Assembly (NCBI GenBank): GCA_036504735.1
Contig: DASXUQ010000019.1
Span: forward strand, 411,139 to 475,138
DNA from: a bacterium
GTDB lineage: Bacteria; Electryoneota; RPQS01
DNA: 64,000 bases
Direction of reading: 5' to 3'
In this document: positions 36,161-45,714 of the stretch, piece after piece
How the letters are laid out: every line of letters begins with the position of its first letter
Numbering within the stretch: the stretch's first letter is position 1
The notes under the pieces: model-generated
What the model was told of the DNA's origin: nothing
Database searches by the model: none
What the model saw: the letters and a program-made list of their open reading frames with translations, nothing else
Program-made: the position numbers and the translations under genes

Positions 36161-38688
36161 TGTCCCGCCCCCGGTGTCTTGGCAAAGTGGAACACGAGCT
36201 GCAACAGGATCGACAAGCCCACTGCTCCGGCCAGTATCCAGTGAGTTTTCATGTGGGCATTGCGGCCCGTGGACAGATGGTCCATGATCTCTTTGCGCAG
36301 GGCATCCTGGCGGTCGCGCAGAGTATTTTCGATAAATTCGAACTTTGAGGCCAGCAGGGCGTTTAATTCTCGGCGCACGGCGGGAAGATTCTCCTCGGTG
36401 ACCGCGCGCAGGGCCGACTTTAACTGCGCCATGTCGCTCCGAAAGCCTTCAAAGCCTTCATCAGAGGCGGTGCGCGTGCGTTGAATCTCGCCCTTCAGAT
36501 CCTTATTCTGCTCCTCCTGCCATTCGCGGTTCAGGACAATGGTGCCCTTGATCTCCGAGAACTCCTTGTCCTCACGAGTTTGACTCTTGCGCACCATCTC
36601 CAATTCCGTCACCTGCTTTTCGAGTTTCTTATCCAGCAGGGGGAAGAACTTCTTCATGGCGGCGTTGTCCGCCAGGATCATATCGAATTTCTCGGTGGAC
36701 AGGGCCAGTACATTCTGAGTATCACTGGCAATGCCCTGCAGGGCAAGCTGATCCCCCTGATGCAGGGATTGAATCAGGTGGGCATAGCGGTCCAGCGCCT
36801 GCGGCACAATGGCGGTCTGCTTGATAAAGCTGTCCGCCGCCGATTCGATGATCTCTTTGAGGCGCGCCGCATTCTCGTCGTAATTGGTGCGGATGACGTC
36901 CCGCAGCGTGGTCAGCGTCTGCTCCTGCTTGGTGCGCACCGCCGCGACATCCTCGGACATCGCCTTCACGTCACCCTCGATGCCGGAGGTGGACGCCTGC
37001 GACATGCCGTTCAGCGCGGCAATGCGTTCATCCATCATGGCCGACAGCCGCCGGATTTCCGTCTGCACGTCCCGCTGGGTGTTGCCGCTGGTCTGGCCAC
37101 TCTCGGCCAAACGCGTCTCCAGGCCTTCGAGGCGGCTGGTGATGGCATCGGTACGGCTGCTGATCGTCTTCTGGATGAAATCCCGCAGGGTTTCCAGTGC
37201 TTCCGTCCACGCTTCCGCGACACGCCGCAGGGTATCCTGCACGCGCTCGCTGTCGGAGGTTTGGCCGCGGTCGATGCGTTCGCGCAAATCCTTCAGCGCG
37301 GCGTCGATCCGCTCCCGGTGGGTACGGCTGTCGCTGAGAGCAAGTTCCGTCGCCGTCGTGGCCGCCTGCTCGGCCCGCGACATGGCCGCAGCCAGATCGG
37401 CCAGCAGCCGCCGGTCCTCTTCGGTTTTCTGATCGAGAATTTTGGACTGGGCATCCAGCCGCGACAGGGTGCCGCGCAGGTTTTCTTCGACTCCGTGCTG
37501 GAACTCGCGGTGGCTTTTGACCAGCGAATCGAGGTTCACATTGGCGACGGACAGTTCATCGCGGATCTGATGCTCGCTCTCCCGGGACTGTGTCATCATC
37601 CGCTGCAAGGTCGTCACCGACTCCTGCACCGCCTGCCGGTCTTCGTCGGCCTGTGAGGCATACTTGCGGGCGACGTCTTCAAAGCCCTGCGCCAGTTCCT
37701 TCAGAATCCGCTCGCCGCTGATCTCGCTTTTGGGACTCTTTTGCAGCGCGGCAATCTCCCGCAGGATGCGGGTTTCGCTTGCCGTCAGCGCCGCGCCGAT
37801 ATCTGCCGCCGGGGCGGCTAACGCCGAAGGCTCGCTGGTCGCCGCAGACCGCACGGCACGGGTTTCCACCTCCGCCAGAATCAGGGTTTGAATCTGGTCC
37901 CGCAGTCTGGCCACCGCCGTTTCCAATTCCTCCTGCATGCGCGGCCCGACGGTGGAGAGGGCGTCACTGATGCGCTGATCCAGTCGCGTCAGCCGTTCTT
38001 GATCGTCGCTTCTCCCCTGCTTGAGCGCCGCCGTGATTCCGCTGCGATAGGTTTCCAGCACTTCGACGATGGTCCGCTCACTGCGCGCAATCAACTCTCT
38101 CAGTTCGGCGGGAGCCTCGGCGCCGGGTGCGGCGACGGTTTGCGGCGCACGCGGAGCAGAGTCTGGAGAGACTGGTGCGGAGGCCATCAGTGCGGAAGCC
38201 TCCTGATCGAGCTTCCGGCAGAGAGTATCGACGTGGGAGGACAGACCGGTGAGCCGCGACTCGACCTCGGCCACGGTTCGGGCCAATGCCTCACGGCTGG
38301 CCGCGGTCTGTTCCTGAAGCAGCCCCGCTTCACTGCGCAGCGCGGTCTCGATCTGCCCGTGGGTCTCCAGCAGATTATTCAGGACTCCGCCGGCGCGTTC
38401 CCGTAGCTGGTCGGCGTTGGCGCGCATGACCGATTCGAGATCTTTGACCCCTTCGAGCAGTCTCGTCCCGGCAGGAGCGAACACCTCGCGCAACCGTTCG
38501 ACTCCACGCGCAATCTGCTGCAAGGAGTCCTCGGATTGCTGTAAACTCTCCAAAGCGGTCAAAAGCCGCTTCAGTTCGTCCCGCATGGCCGGCACAAACT
38601 TCTGTTCTGTAAGCTCTTGCGTAAGATTCTCGAGAAAACTTTGCAGCGGCTCTACGAGTTCGAGGTGAGTAGTCTGCTTCGTGGACAT
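36157..38688 (-). CDS. Large coiled-coil protein with C-terminal membrane anchor
   Basis: An 843-residue protein that is almost wholly alpha-helical: heptad-rich segments at about 10-150, 195-260 and 300-790 are broken by an Ala/Pro-rich linker (about 150-190, SAPVSPDSAPRAPQTV). One membrane helix (about 817-836, ILAGAVGLSILLQLVFHF) closes the chain, with a short tail outside. Topology is like a tail-anchored protein with its bulk in the cytoplasm. The ATG at 38688 is preferred because further upstream codons are not like coding sequence. It precedes and overlaps the pseudo-GTPase-like gene. Confidence 0.72.
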   Translation of the reverse strand: MSTKQTTHLELVEPLQSFLENLTQELTEQKFVPAMRDELKRLLTALESLQQSEDSLQQIARGVERLREVFAPAGTRLLEGVKDLESVMRANADQLRERAGGVLNNLLETHGQIETALRSEAGLLQEQTAASREALARTVAEVESRLTGLSSHVDTLCRKLDQEASALMASAPVSPDSAPRAPQTVAAPGAEAPAELRELIARSERTIVEVLETYRSGITAALKQGRSDDQERLTRLDQRISDALSTVGPRMQEELETAVARLRDQIQTLILAEVETRAVRSAATSEPSALAAPAADIGAALTASETRILREIAALQKSPKSEISGERILKELAQGFEDVARKYASQADEDRQAVQESVTTLQRMMTQSRESEHQIRDELSVANVNLDSLVKSHREFQHGVEENLRGTLSRLDAQSKILDQKTEEDRRLLADLAAAMSRAEQAATTATELALSDSRTHRERIDAALKDLRERIDRGQTSDSERVQDTLRRVAEAWTEALETLRDFIQKTISSRTDAITSRLEGLETRLAESGQTSGNTQRDVQTEIRRLSAMMDERIAALNGMSQASTSGIEGDVKAMSEDVAAVRTKQEQTLTTLRDVIRTNYDENAARLKEIIESAADSFIKQTAIVPQALDRYAHLIQSLHQGDQLALQGIASDTQNVLALSTEKFDMILADNAAMKKFFPLLDKKLEKQVTELEMVRKSQTREDKEFSEIKGTIVLNREWQEEQNKDLKGEIQRTRTASDEGFEGFRSDMAQLKSALRAVTEENLPAVRRELNALLASKFEFIENTLRDRQDALRKEIMDHLSTGRNAHMKTHWILAGAVGLSILLQLVFHFAKTPGAGH

Positions 38689-38970
38689 GGTTGTGGCTTC
38701 AATCGGTTTGTAAATTCCTTCCAATCCCTTATCTTTGTTGCAAGGGTAGTACCAACTCCCCGTTGGTTTCTCCAAACCCACTTTCGGGGGTTTGGTTGCC
38801 ATAGCATGTGACTGTGGAGGCCCCGGGGTGTCTACAGTGTGCAACATTCCTCAGCGTCGAGCCCTCCCATGAGCAGAACCTCGCAAAGGACGCCTTCGCT
38901 GTAGGGGCCGCTGATTTTTTCCGGTCCCATTCAAATTCCGTAATATCTCTTCAATTCTCATATCCCATCC

Positions 38971-40245
38971 ATGAAGAAAAACATCTGGATCATCATTATC
39001 GTGCTTGCGGTCGGCACCACCGGGTTTTTGATCTATAAATCCAGCAAGAAAGACACCCGAACCGAAGTGACCGTCGAGATTCCCGCCGTGCGACACCTTG
39101 TGGCCACCGTTGCGGCCACAGGCGAAGTTGAGCCGGTGGACCAAGTCAAGGTCTCGGCAGAGATTCCCGGTCGCATTACCGAACTGACTGTGAAAGAAGG
39201 AGATAGAGTTGAACGCGGGCAGCACTTGGTCGAACTGGACCCGCAGCTTTACGTCGCGGCTCTGGAATCGGCGACGTCCGGTTTGCGCTCAGCCAAGGGA
39301 CAGAAAGACAAGGCAGATGCCGATCTGAAACGTATAAGGGGCTTGGTGGGCAAAGGCATGGCGTCACAGGCGGACCTGGACGCAGCCATTGCCGCATCGG
39401 AACTCTATGCCGGGCAACTTGAGCAGGCGATTGCCCAGGAGAAGCAGGCTCGGGAAAATCTTTCCAAGACACGGATTGCCGCGCCGATGACCGGCACGGT
39501 CTCCCGCCTGAACAAGGAAGTCGGAGAGTTAACCCTCGGCTCACAGTTTCAGGAAGATGTGATCATGGTGGTGGCGGATCTGTCCCGCATGGAAGTTAAG
39601 GCTCAGGTGGACGAAAATGACATCGTGGGCGTCAAGGTGGGAGATTCCGCCGGGGTGCAGATTGATGCTTTTCCGGACACAACCTTCCGCGGTCGCGTCG
39701 CAGAGATTTCCCAGTCCGCCGCCAAGGCGGGAGTAACGGCCAGCGCGGACCAGGGGAAGAACTTCGATGTGAAAGTGGCCATTGTGGATAGCATCAAGGG
39801 GATTCGTCCGGGCATGTCAGCGACCGTGGATATTGCCACCGATGCCCGGGACAGCGTGATGTCGGTATCGCTGCAATGCGTGGCGGTTCGCGATAAGGAG
39901 CAGGGCAAGGCGGTGGAGTTGAAAGAGAAGGAGCAGCCGAAGTCTTCGCGTGAAATGGCGGCGCAGGTACGCTCCGGCACGCAGGATTCGTCCAAGTCCG
40001 CCGCCAAGCAGACCATTGAAGAAGGCGTGTTTGTGCTGGGCGGGGATACGGCGGTGTGGAAACCCGTCCGCACCGGCCTCTCCTCGGACCGCTATATCGA
40101 AATCGTCAACGGTGTTGTCCCGGGGGATACCATCATCAGCGGGCCGTACCGTGTGTTGGCGAAGGACCTGTCCCATGGCGACCGGGTGAAGATCAAACAG
40201 CCGGACAAGGGAAACAAGAACGGCAAGGACAAAAAGAAGAGCTGA
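38971..40245 (+). CDS. MacA-like periplasmic adaptor of an ABC efflux system
   Basis: A 424-residue membrane fusion protein: an N-terminal anchor helix (about 4-22), barrel-sandwich hybrid (about 50-90 with [20 protein letters not shown] and about 165-200), a coiled-coil hairpin (about 92-162) and the beta-barrel region (about 205-290). A charged insert (about 305-345, rich in Lys, Glu and Ser) before the last domain is not typical. It starts an operon-like set with an ATPase and two permeases, as in MacAB-type pumps. The substrate is unknown. No clear ribosome site precedes the ATG. Confidence 0.9.
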   Translation: MKKNIWIIIIVLAVGTTGFLIYKSSKKDTRTEVTVEIPAVRHLVATVAATGEVEPVDQVKVSAEIPGRITELTVKEGDRVERGQHLVELDPQLYVAALESATSGLRSAKGQKDKADADLKRIRGLVGKGMASQADLDAAIAASELYAGQLEQAIAQEKQARENLSKTRIAAPMTGTVSRLNKEVGELTLGSQFQEDVIMVVADLSRMEVKAQVDENDIVGVKVGDSAGVQIDAFPDTTFRGRVAEISQSAAKAGVTASADQGKNFDVKVAIVDSIKGIRPGMSATVDIATDARDSVMSVSLQCVAVRDKEQGKAVELKEKEQPKSSREMAAQVRSGTQDSSKSAAKQTIEEGVFVLGGDTAVWKPVRTGLSSDRYIEIVNGVVPGDTIISGPYRVLAKDLSHGDRVKIKQPDKGNKNGKDKKKS

Positions 40246-40307
40246 ACGCCGGAATCCGAAAGCTGAATGTCTGTCATCTTTCCCTTGGATTGAACACCAC
40301 CTTCCCT

Positions 40308-41021
40308 ATGAAAACTGAGAACGGCGTGGCCGTCAAGAACGGCCAGTTAATCGAGATTCGAAAGCTCGTGAAGACCTACCGCGTGGGTACCGAAGAGGTG
40401 CGCGCGCTGCGCGGGGTCAATCTTGATATCGGCAAAAATGAATACGTGGCGATTATGGGTCCTTCGGGCAGCGGCAAGTCTACGCTGATGAACCTCATTG
40501 GCTGCCTCGATACTCCGTCTTCCGGAGACTACATTCTTGCCGGAGACAACGTGGCCAAGTTGCGCGACGGCGAACTGGCGGTGATCCGCAACCGCCGCAT
40601 CGGCTTCGTGTTTCAGACCTTCAATCTGTTGCCGCGCGCATCGGCGTTGCACAACGTGGAATTGCCGCTGATTTATGCGGGCATGCGCGCCTCCGAGCGC
40701 CGCGAGCGCGCCCACAAGGCGCTGATCGCGGTGGGTCTGGAAGACCGCATGCATCACAAGCCCAACGAACTCTCCGGCGGTCAGCGCCAGCGTGTGGCGA
40801 TTGCGCGCGCGGTGGTGACCGAGCCTTCGCTGATTCTGGCCGATGAGCCCACCGGAAACCTGGACACCAAGACCGGCGAAGAGATCATGGCCATCTTCCA
40901 GCAGTTTCACGATCAGGGCAACACCATTGTGCTGGTTACGCATGAAGAAGACATTGCGCGTCACACCAAGCGCATTGTCCGCCTGCGCGACGGGCTGGTA
41001 GAGTCGGACACGACGAAGTAA
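40308..41021 (+). CDS. MacB/LolD-type ABC transporter ATP-binding protein
   Basis: A 237-residue ATPase. Walker [10 protein letters not shown] (51-59), the Q-loop in VFQTFNLL, the ABC signature [14 protein letters not shown], Walker [13 protein letters not shown] and the switch His in [10 protein letters not shown] are all intact. The ATG at 40308 is selected; upstream codons of the same frame lie inside the adaptor gene and are not conserved. Unlike E. coli MacB, the ATPase is separate from the permease. It serves one or both of the permeases downstream. Confidence 0.95.
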   Translation: MKTENGVAVKNGQLIEIRKLVKTYRVGTEEVRALRGVNLDIGKNEYVAIMGPSGSGKSTLMNLIGCLDTPSSGDYILAGDNVAKLRDGELAVIRNRRIGFVFQTFNLLPRASALHNVELPLIYAGMRASERRERAHKALIAVGLEDRMHHKPNELSGGQRQRVAIARAVVTEPSLILADEPTGNLDTKTGEEIMAIFQQFHDQGNTIVLVTHEEDIARHTKRIVRLRDGLVESDTTK

Positions 41022-41113
41022 CCTCTGCCTATCCGCATTCCCGCCACGCCGGGAATGCTTTGTGTAGTACACGACGATAGCCGCTGAACAGCGGCCGCGA
41101 AAGTCACCTATCC

Positions 41114-42343
41114 ATGCGTTTTCTATCTGACTTATATGAAGGCCTCAGCATCTCGTTCCGCGCGCTGCGGATGAACGCGATGCGGGCCGTGCTTACCGCG
41201 CTGGGAATTCTCATCGGCGTCACGACAGTGGTGCTGATGGTGACGATTATCCTCGGGTTGAACAAGGCCGTGGCCGGCCAGTTCAGCTTTCTGGGCTCGA
41301 ACACGCTGTATGTGTCCAAGTGGTCGTGGTTCAACGACAACTGGCGGGCGATGCTCAAGCGGCCCAACCTCAAGCCCGAGTATGCCGACCGTATCAAGCG
41401 CGAATCCACTTTGGCCGAGGCGGTGAGTCCCTTCGGCCAGACCGGACGCAGCGTGGCCTTCCGCGACAACCGTCTCTCCCGCTCCTCGGTGATGGGCGTC
41501 ACGGAAGACTACCTGATTACCAATTCCACCAAGATCGATCTGGGCCGCTTCTTCAACGAGGACGATATCAAGCGCAAGCGGCAGGTGGCGGTGATCGGCG
41601 CGGGCATTGCCGAAAAACTGTTCGACAAGGAGGGTCCGCTGGGGCAGCGGATCGACGTGGGCGGCCAGAAATTTCAGGTGATCGGCGTGCATGCCAAGAT
41701 GGGCAATTTCTTTGGGCAGAACATGGACGATTTCGTCACGGTGCCCATCGGCGCGTTCGTCAAACGCTTCGGCAAGGACGAGGATTTGAACTCGGGCATG
41801 GATATCGTGGTCAAGGCGCGGAATGCCGAGGATGTCGCCAACCTCGAATGGGAACTGCGGGGCATTATGCGGCGCATTCACCGGCTGCGTCCCACTGAGC
41901 CCGACGACTTCGGCATCAACAGCCAGTCGATGATCATGAACATCTACAATTCCATCACCCGCAGCATCTACACGGGAGGCGTGCTGATTGCCGCGATTTC
42001 GCTGCTGGTGGGCGGCATCGGCATTATGAACATCATGCTGGTGTCGGTGACCGAACGCACCAGCGAGGTCGGCCTGCGCAAGGCGCTGGGCGCGCACCGC
42101 TGGATGATTGCCTGGCAATTCCTGATCGAGTCGGCGGTGATCTGCGCCATCGGCGGCCTGGCCGGAGTCGGGCTGGCATATGCCGGTGGCAAGGTGATGA
42201 ACAATTACATTCCCGTATCCATGCCGTGGTGGGTGGTGCTGTTCGGCATCGGCTTCTCCGCGATGGTGGGAGTGTTCTTCGGCCTCTATCCGTCGATGAA
42301 GGCCGCACGGCTTTCCCCCATTGAAGCCTTGAGGCAGGAGTAG
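41114..42343 (+). CDS. FtsX/MacB-type ABC permease, first copy
   Basis: A 409-residue membrane protein of the MacB/FtsX permease family. One N-terminal membrane helix (about 18-45), a large periplasmic MacB-type core domain (about 50-280) and three C-terminal helices (about 288-315, 335-365, 370-395) are visible, with the usual VGGIGIMNIMLVSVTERTSEVGLRKALGA loop. It follows the ATPase by 92 bases and is followed after two bases by a second, related permease. The pair is probably used as a heterodimer. Confidence 0.93.
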   Translation: MRFLSDLYEGLSISFRALRMNAMRAVLTALGILIGVTTVVLMVTIILGLNKAVAGQFSFLGSNTLYVSKWSWFNDNWRAMLKRPNLKPEYADRIKRESTLAEAVSPFGQTGRSVAFRDNRLSRSSVMGVTEDYLITNSTKIDLGRFFNEDDIKRKRQVAVIGAGIAEKLFDKEGPLGQRIDVGGQKFQVIGVHAKMGNFFGQNMDDFVTVPIGAFVKRFGKDEDLNSGMDIVVKARNAEDVANLEWELRGIMRRIHRLRPTEPDDFGINSQSMIMNIYNSITRSIYTGGVLIAAISLLVGGIGIMNIMLVSVTERTSEVGLRKALGAHRWMIAWQFLIESAVICAIGGLAGVGLAYAGGKVMNNYIPVSMPWWVVLFGIGFSAMVGVFFGLYPSMKAARLSPIEALRQE

Positions 42344-42345
42344 CC

Positions 42346-43617
42346 ATGTTCCGCTTCAGCAGACTGTTTCTTGCTTCCATGTGGGACGCATCCAAGATGG
42401 CGCTGGATTCGATGCGCGCCCACAAGATGCGCGCGTTCCTGACACTGATCGGCGTGGTGATCGGCGTGACCACCATTATTGCCATGATGACGGTGCTCGG
42501 CGGCATCAAGAACGCCATTGACACCAATATGCGCAGCCAGCTTTCGGTGAACGTCTTTCAGGTGCAGCAGAACGAGCCGAACATCGGGATTCACATCGGC
42601 TGGCGCCGCGAAAAGCGCCGTCCGCCGATTGAAGCCAGGTATGCCGATGCCATCCGCGAGCGCTGTCCGGCGGTGCGGCGCGTGGGTGTGGAAGTGTGGG
42701 AGTTTGGCCAGCAGATCCGCCGCGGCGGTCTGGAGACCAACGCCAACATGGCCATCGCAGGCGGTTCGGTGGAGTTCGGCGACAATAACGGCATGTATGT
42801 GGTGCAGGGCCGCCCGGTTACCGAACAGGATATCAACTCCTCGCGGCGGGTCATCGTCCTCGGCGAAGACGTGCGCCACGCGCTGTTCGAGAATGTCAAT
42901 CCGCTGGGTCAGATGGTGCGGATCGGCGCGGAACAGTTCGAGGTCATCGGCGTGTTCGAAAAGCGCGGCTCTCTGCTCGGCGAGAGCCACGACAACCAGA
43001 GCTGGATTCCGCTGAGCACCTTTATGCGCATCTTCGGTAAGTACGGCGTTTGGGGCGAGCGCAGCGTGAACCTCACCGTTCAATCGTGGTCGGCGGAACT
43101 GTACGACGAAGCCATTCAGGAAGTGACCGAGTGCATGCGGGTGGAGCGCGGCCTGAAGCCCGGCCAGCCGAACAATTTCGCGTTCTTTACGCCCGACATG
43201 CTGCAGGAATCGTTCAACAATCTGACAGGTTGGATCGGCTACGCGGCTTTCGGCATCTGCGCGATTTCGCTGCTGGTGGCGGGCATCGGTATTATGAACA
43301 TCATGCTGGTGTCGGTAACCGAACGCACGCGGGAGATCGGTTTGCGCAAGGCCGTGGGCGGAACCAAGACGTCGATTCTGCGCCAGTTCCTGATCGAATC
43401 GGTAATGCTCTCGGAGGTGGGCGGGGCCATCGGCATCCTGCTGGGCTACCTGCTTGCTGTGGCCGTGAACGCACAACTCAAGTACCCGGCGCCGGTGCCC
43501 ATCTGGTCGGTGTTTCTGGCGATCCTGTTCTGTTCCTTTGTCGGCGTTGGCTTCGGCATGTGGCCCGCCATTCGCGCCGCCCGACTGGACCCGATTGAAG
43601 CCCTGCGCCACGAGTGA
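42346..43617 (+). CDS. FtsX/MacB-type ABC permease, second copy
   Basis: A 423-residue paralogue of the preceding gene with the same layout: N-terminal helix (about 25-50), MacB-type core domain, and C-terminal helices containing VAGIGIMNIMLVSVTERTREIGLRKAVGG. The ending DPIEALRHE parallels SPIEALRQE in the first copy. Two bases separate it from the first permease, and its stop region overlaps a GTG upstream of the S9 peptidase. Both copies share one ATPase, so they probably form a mixed channel. Confidence 0.93.
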   Translation: MFRFSRLFLASMWDASKMALDSMRAHKMRAFLTLIGVVIGVTTIIAMMTVLGGIKNAIDTNMRSQLSVNVFQVQQNEPNIGIHIGWRREKRRPPIEARYADAIRERCPAVRRVGVEVWEFGQQIRRGGLETNANMAIAGGSVEFGDNNGMYVVQGRPVTEQDINSSRRVIVLGEDVRHALFENVNPLGQMVRIGAEQFEVIGVFEKRGSLLGESHDNQSWIPLSTFMRIFGKYGVWGERSVNLTVQSWSAELYDEAIQEVTECMRVERGLKPGQPNNFAFFTPDMLQESFNNLTGWIGYAAFGICAISLLVAGIGIMNIMLVSVTERTREIGLRKAVGGTKTSILRQFLIESVMLSEVGGAIGILLGYLLAVAVNAQLKYPAPVPIWSVFLAILFCSFVGVGFGMWPAIRAARLDPIEALRHE

Positions 43618-43646
43618 CCGCCAGCCGCACACGAGACAAATCCATT

Positions 43647-45545
43647 ATGAACTGTAGCCGTTATGCCCTGCTTATTATCGTCGCGCTTATGAACATGACC
43701 AGTTACGCCAAATCCGCCGCCGATCTGCCCATGGAGGAGTTCTTCAAGACCTACCACGTGGGCAGTCTTTCTTTTTCCCCCAATGAGACCCAGTTGGCTT
43801 TCGTCTCCGACAAGACCGGGCTCTGGCAGCCGTACATCATGCCGGTTGCCGGCGGCGCGTGGCGCCGTCTGGTGGAGACCAACGACGCCGTCACCGCCAT
43901 TACGTGGTCGCCGACGCGGCAGGATCTGATCTTCTTCATGATGGACAAGGGCGGGGACGAGAACTTCCACATCTACCGCACGACGCCCGACGGCGGCACG
44001 TATGAAGATCTGACGCCATGGGAAGGCAAACGGGCGACATTCATCGGCTGGTCGAAGAACGGCAGATTTCTCTACTACAACACCAACCAGCGCGACGACC
44101 GTTTCATGGATACCTACCGCCTCGATGTGGAGACCATGACGCGCGACACGGTATTCGAGAACAACACCAGCCTCAGCGTGGACGCGATTTCGCCGGATGA
44201 CAAGATACTCATTCTGAATGAGTTCATTTCGGCAACAGCCTCCAATCTGTACACGTATGACGTCGCCTCCAAGGAGATGAAGCCCATTGTCACGCAGAAA
44301 GACGGCGAAGGGAACTACAATTTCTCGGATTTCTCGCCGGACGGAGGCGTCTATTACATCCTGACGGACAAGGGTTCGGAGTTCACGCATCTTGTGACCT
44401 ACAACACCACAACGGGCCAGTGGAAAACCGAATGGTCACCGAACTGGGATGTCACCGGCGCGGGCTTCAGCTTCAAGGGCACCTATTACTTCACGTCCAT
44501 CAATGAGGACGGACTGACCAAGGTCAGCATCGTCAATGCAAAGACCGGTGAAGAGTTCAAGCTTCCGCCGCTGCCTCCTGCCGAGATTATTCCCGCCGGA
44601 TTCAGCCGCAGCGAAAAGTATTTGCGGATTGTGGTGGATGCGGACAGCATTCCGGGCGATCAATATCTGTTCAATGTCGAGAGCCACGAGCTGACCAAGC
44701 TGACGAACCTGTTCGACAACAGCCAGCTAACCAGCGAAATGCTGGTGGAATCCAAGTTGATTCATTATCCGTCCTTCGACGGCAAGATGATTCCCGCGTG
44801 GCTCTATCTGCCGAGGAACCCGTATCCCGGAAGAAGGCTGCCGATTGTATTGGACATTCACGGCGGACCGATGGCGCAGGAGACTCCCGGCTACAATCCG
44901 TGGACGCAGTTCCTGGTAAGCCGCGGGTTCATTGTGGCCGCGCCGAATGTGCGCGGCTCCACAGGCTATGGCAAATCGTATTATCTTGCCGATGACGGCA
45001 AGTGGGGCGAGGATCCGTTGCAGGATGTGGTCTATCTGAAGAAGTATCTGGCCTCGGTGCCTCAGGCGGACACGAGCAAGACGGTGATCTGGGGCGGTTC
45101 TTACGGCGGCTACATGGTGCTGGCAGCCCTAACCTTCACACCTACCGAATTTGCGCTGGGGCTCGATTGGGTGGGACCGTCCAATCTATTTACTCTGCTG
45201 GCCTCTATCCCGCCCTACTGGCAGCCATTTGTCGAATATTTCCACAAGGAGATCGGCAACCCGGCCATGCCTGCCGACAGTGCGCGCATGTACCGCCAGT
45301 CACCGCTGTTCTTTGCCGACCGCATTCAGCGGCCACTGCTGATTGTGCAGGGGCGCAATGATCCGCGTGTGAAGGTGGCTGAGTCGGATCAGATTGTCGC
45401 CGCGGCACGTAAGAACGGCAAGCAGGTGGAGTACATGATTTTCGAAGACGAGGGCCACGGTCTGCGCAAACGCGAGAACAAGCTTAAAGCCTACAATGCC
45501 ATGTGGAAATTTATGGTGGACCATCTGGCGCTGAACGAACCGTGA
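43647..45545 (+). CDS. Exported S9 family serine peptidase
   Basis: A 632-residue prolyl-oligopeptidase-family enzyme. The ATG at 43647 gives a signal peptide (about 1-20, ending SYAKSA). An N-terminal propeller (about 30-365) is followed by an alpha/beta hydrolase domain (about 385-630). The nucleophile Ser485 is in GGSYGGYM, with Asp in GRNDPRV and His in FEDEGHGL completing the triad. It is in the direction of the ABC pump genes and begins 29 bases after the last permease, so co-transcription is likely, though a shared function is unproven. Confidence 0.93.
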   Translation: MNCSRYALLIIVALMNMTSYAKSAADLPMEEFFKTYHVGSLSFSPNETQLAFVSDKTGLWQPYIMPVAGGAWRRLVETNDAVTAITWSPTRQDLIFFMMDKGGDENFHIYRTTPDGGTYEDLTPWEGKRATFIGWSKNGRFLYYNTNQRDDRFMDTYRLDVETMTRDTVFENNTSLSVDAISPDDKILILNEFISATASNLYTYDVASKEMKPIVTQKDGEGNYNFSDFSPDGGVYYILTDKGSEFTHLVTYNTTTGQWKTEWSPNWDVTGAGFSFKGTYYFTSINEDGLTKVSIVNAKTGEEFKLPPLPPAEIIPAGFSRSEKYLRIVVDADSIPGDQYLFNVESHELTKLTNLFDNSQLTSEMLVESKLIHYPSFDGKMIPAWLYLPRNPYPGRRLPIVLDIHGGPMAQETPGYNPWTQFLVSRGFIVAAPNVRGSTGYGKSYYLADDGKWGEDPLQDVVYLKKYLASVPQADTSKTVIWGGSYGGYMVLAALTFTPTEFALGLDWVGPSNLFTLLASIPPYWQPFVEYFHKEIGNPAMPADSARMYRQSPLFFADRIQRPLLIVQGRNDPRVKVAESDQIVAAARKNGKQVEYMIFEDEGHGLRKRENKLKAYNAMWKFMVDHLALNEP

Positions 45546-45612
45546 GCAGGGGTGACCCCTGCACCCAAGTCCGCCTTCGGCGGGGGGACAGCGCGGAGTA
45601 CCGCGCGGTCCC
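45546..45612. repeat. Three consecutive palindromes after the S9 gene
   Basis: Hairpins GCAGGGG/CCCCTGC (45546-45562), CCGCC/GGCGG (45571-45583) and GGGACAGCGCGG/CCGCGCGGTCCC (45585-45612, one mismatch) follow each other in an intergenic gap with no gene. Confidence 0.7.
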
Positions 45613-45628
45613 AATTCCCCAAATTGAA

Positions 45629-45656
45629 GAACCCCGACTCGAAAGAGCCGGGGTTC
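45629..45656. terminator. Terminator-like hairpin between convergent genes
   Basis: A 12-bp stem with one mismatch (45629-45640 with 45645-45656) and a GAAA loop, between S9 (plus) and serine hydrolase (minus). U-runs are short on both sides. Confidence 0.6.
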
Positions 45657-45680
45657 CTGTTGTGTTGTACCATGACACGC

Positions 45681-45706
45681 CGCGCGGGGTGTCCTTACCC
45701 CGCGCG
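45681..45706. repeat. Palindromic intergenic repeat, copy 2
   Basis: The exact reverse complement of copy 1 (9486-9511): CGCGCGGGGT, GTCCTT centre, ACCCCGCGCG. With flanking bases the match is 30 bp. It lies just after the end of the serine hydrolase gene. Confidence 0.8.
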
Positions 45707-45714
45707 CTCACTAC

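Noticed and set aside
36481..37656. Plus-strand frame opposite the coiled-coil gene
   Set aside because: Shadow of heptad-rich coding sequence on the minus strand.
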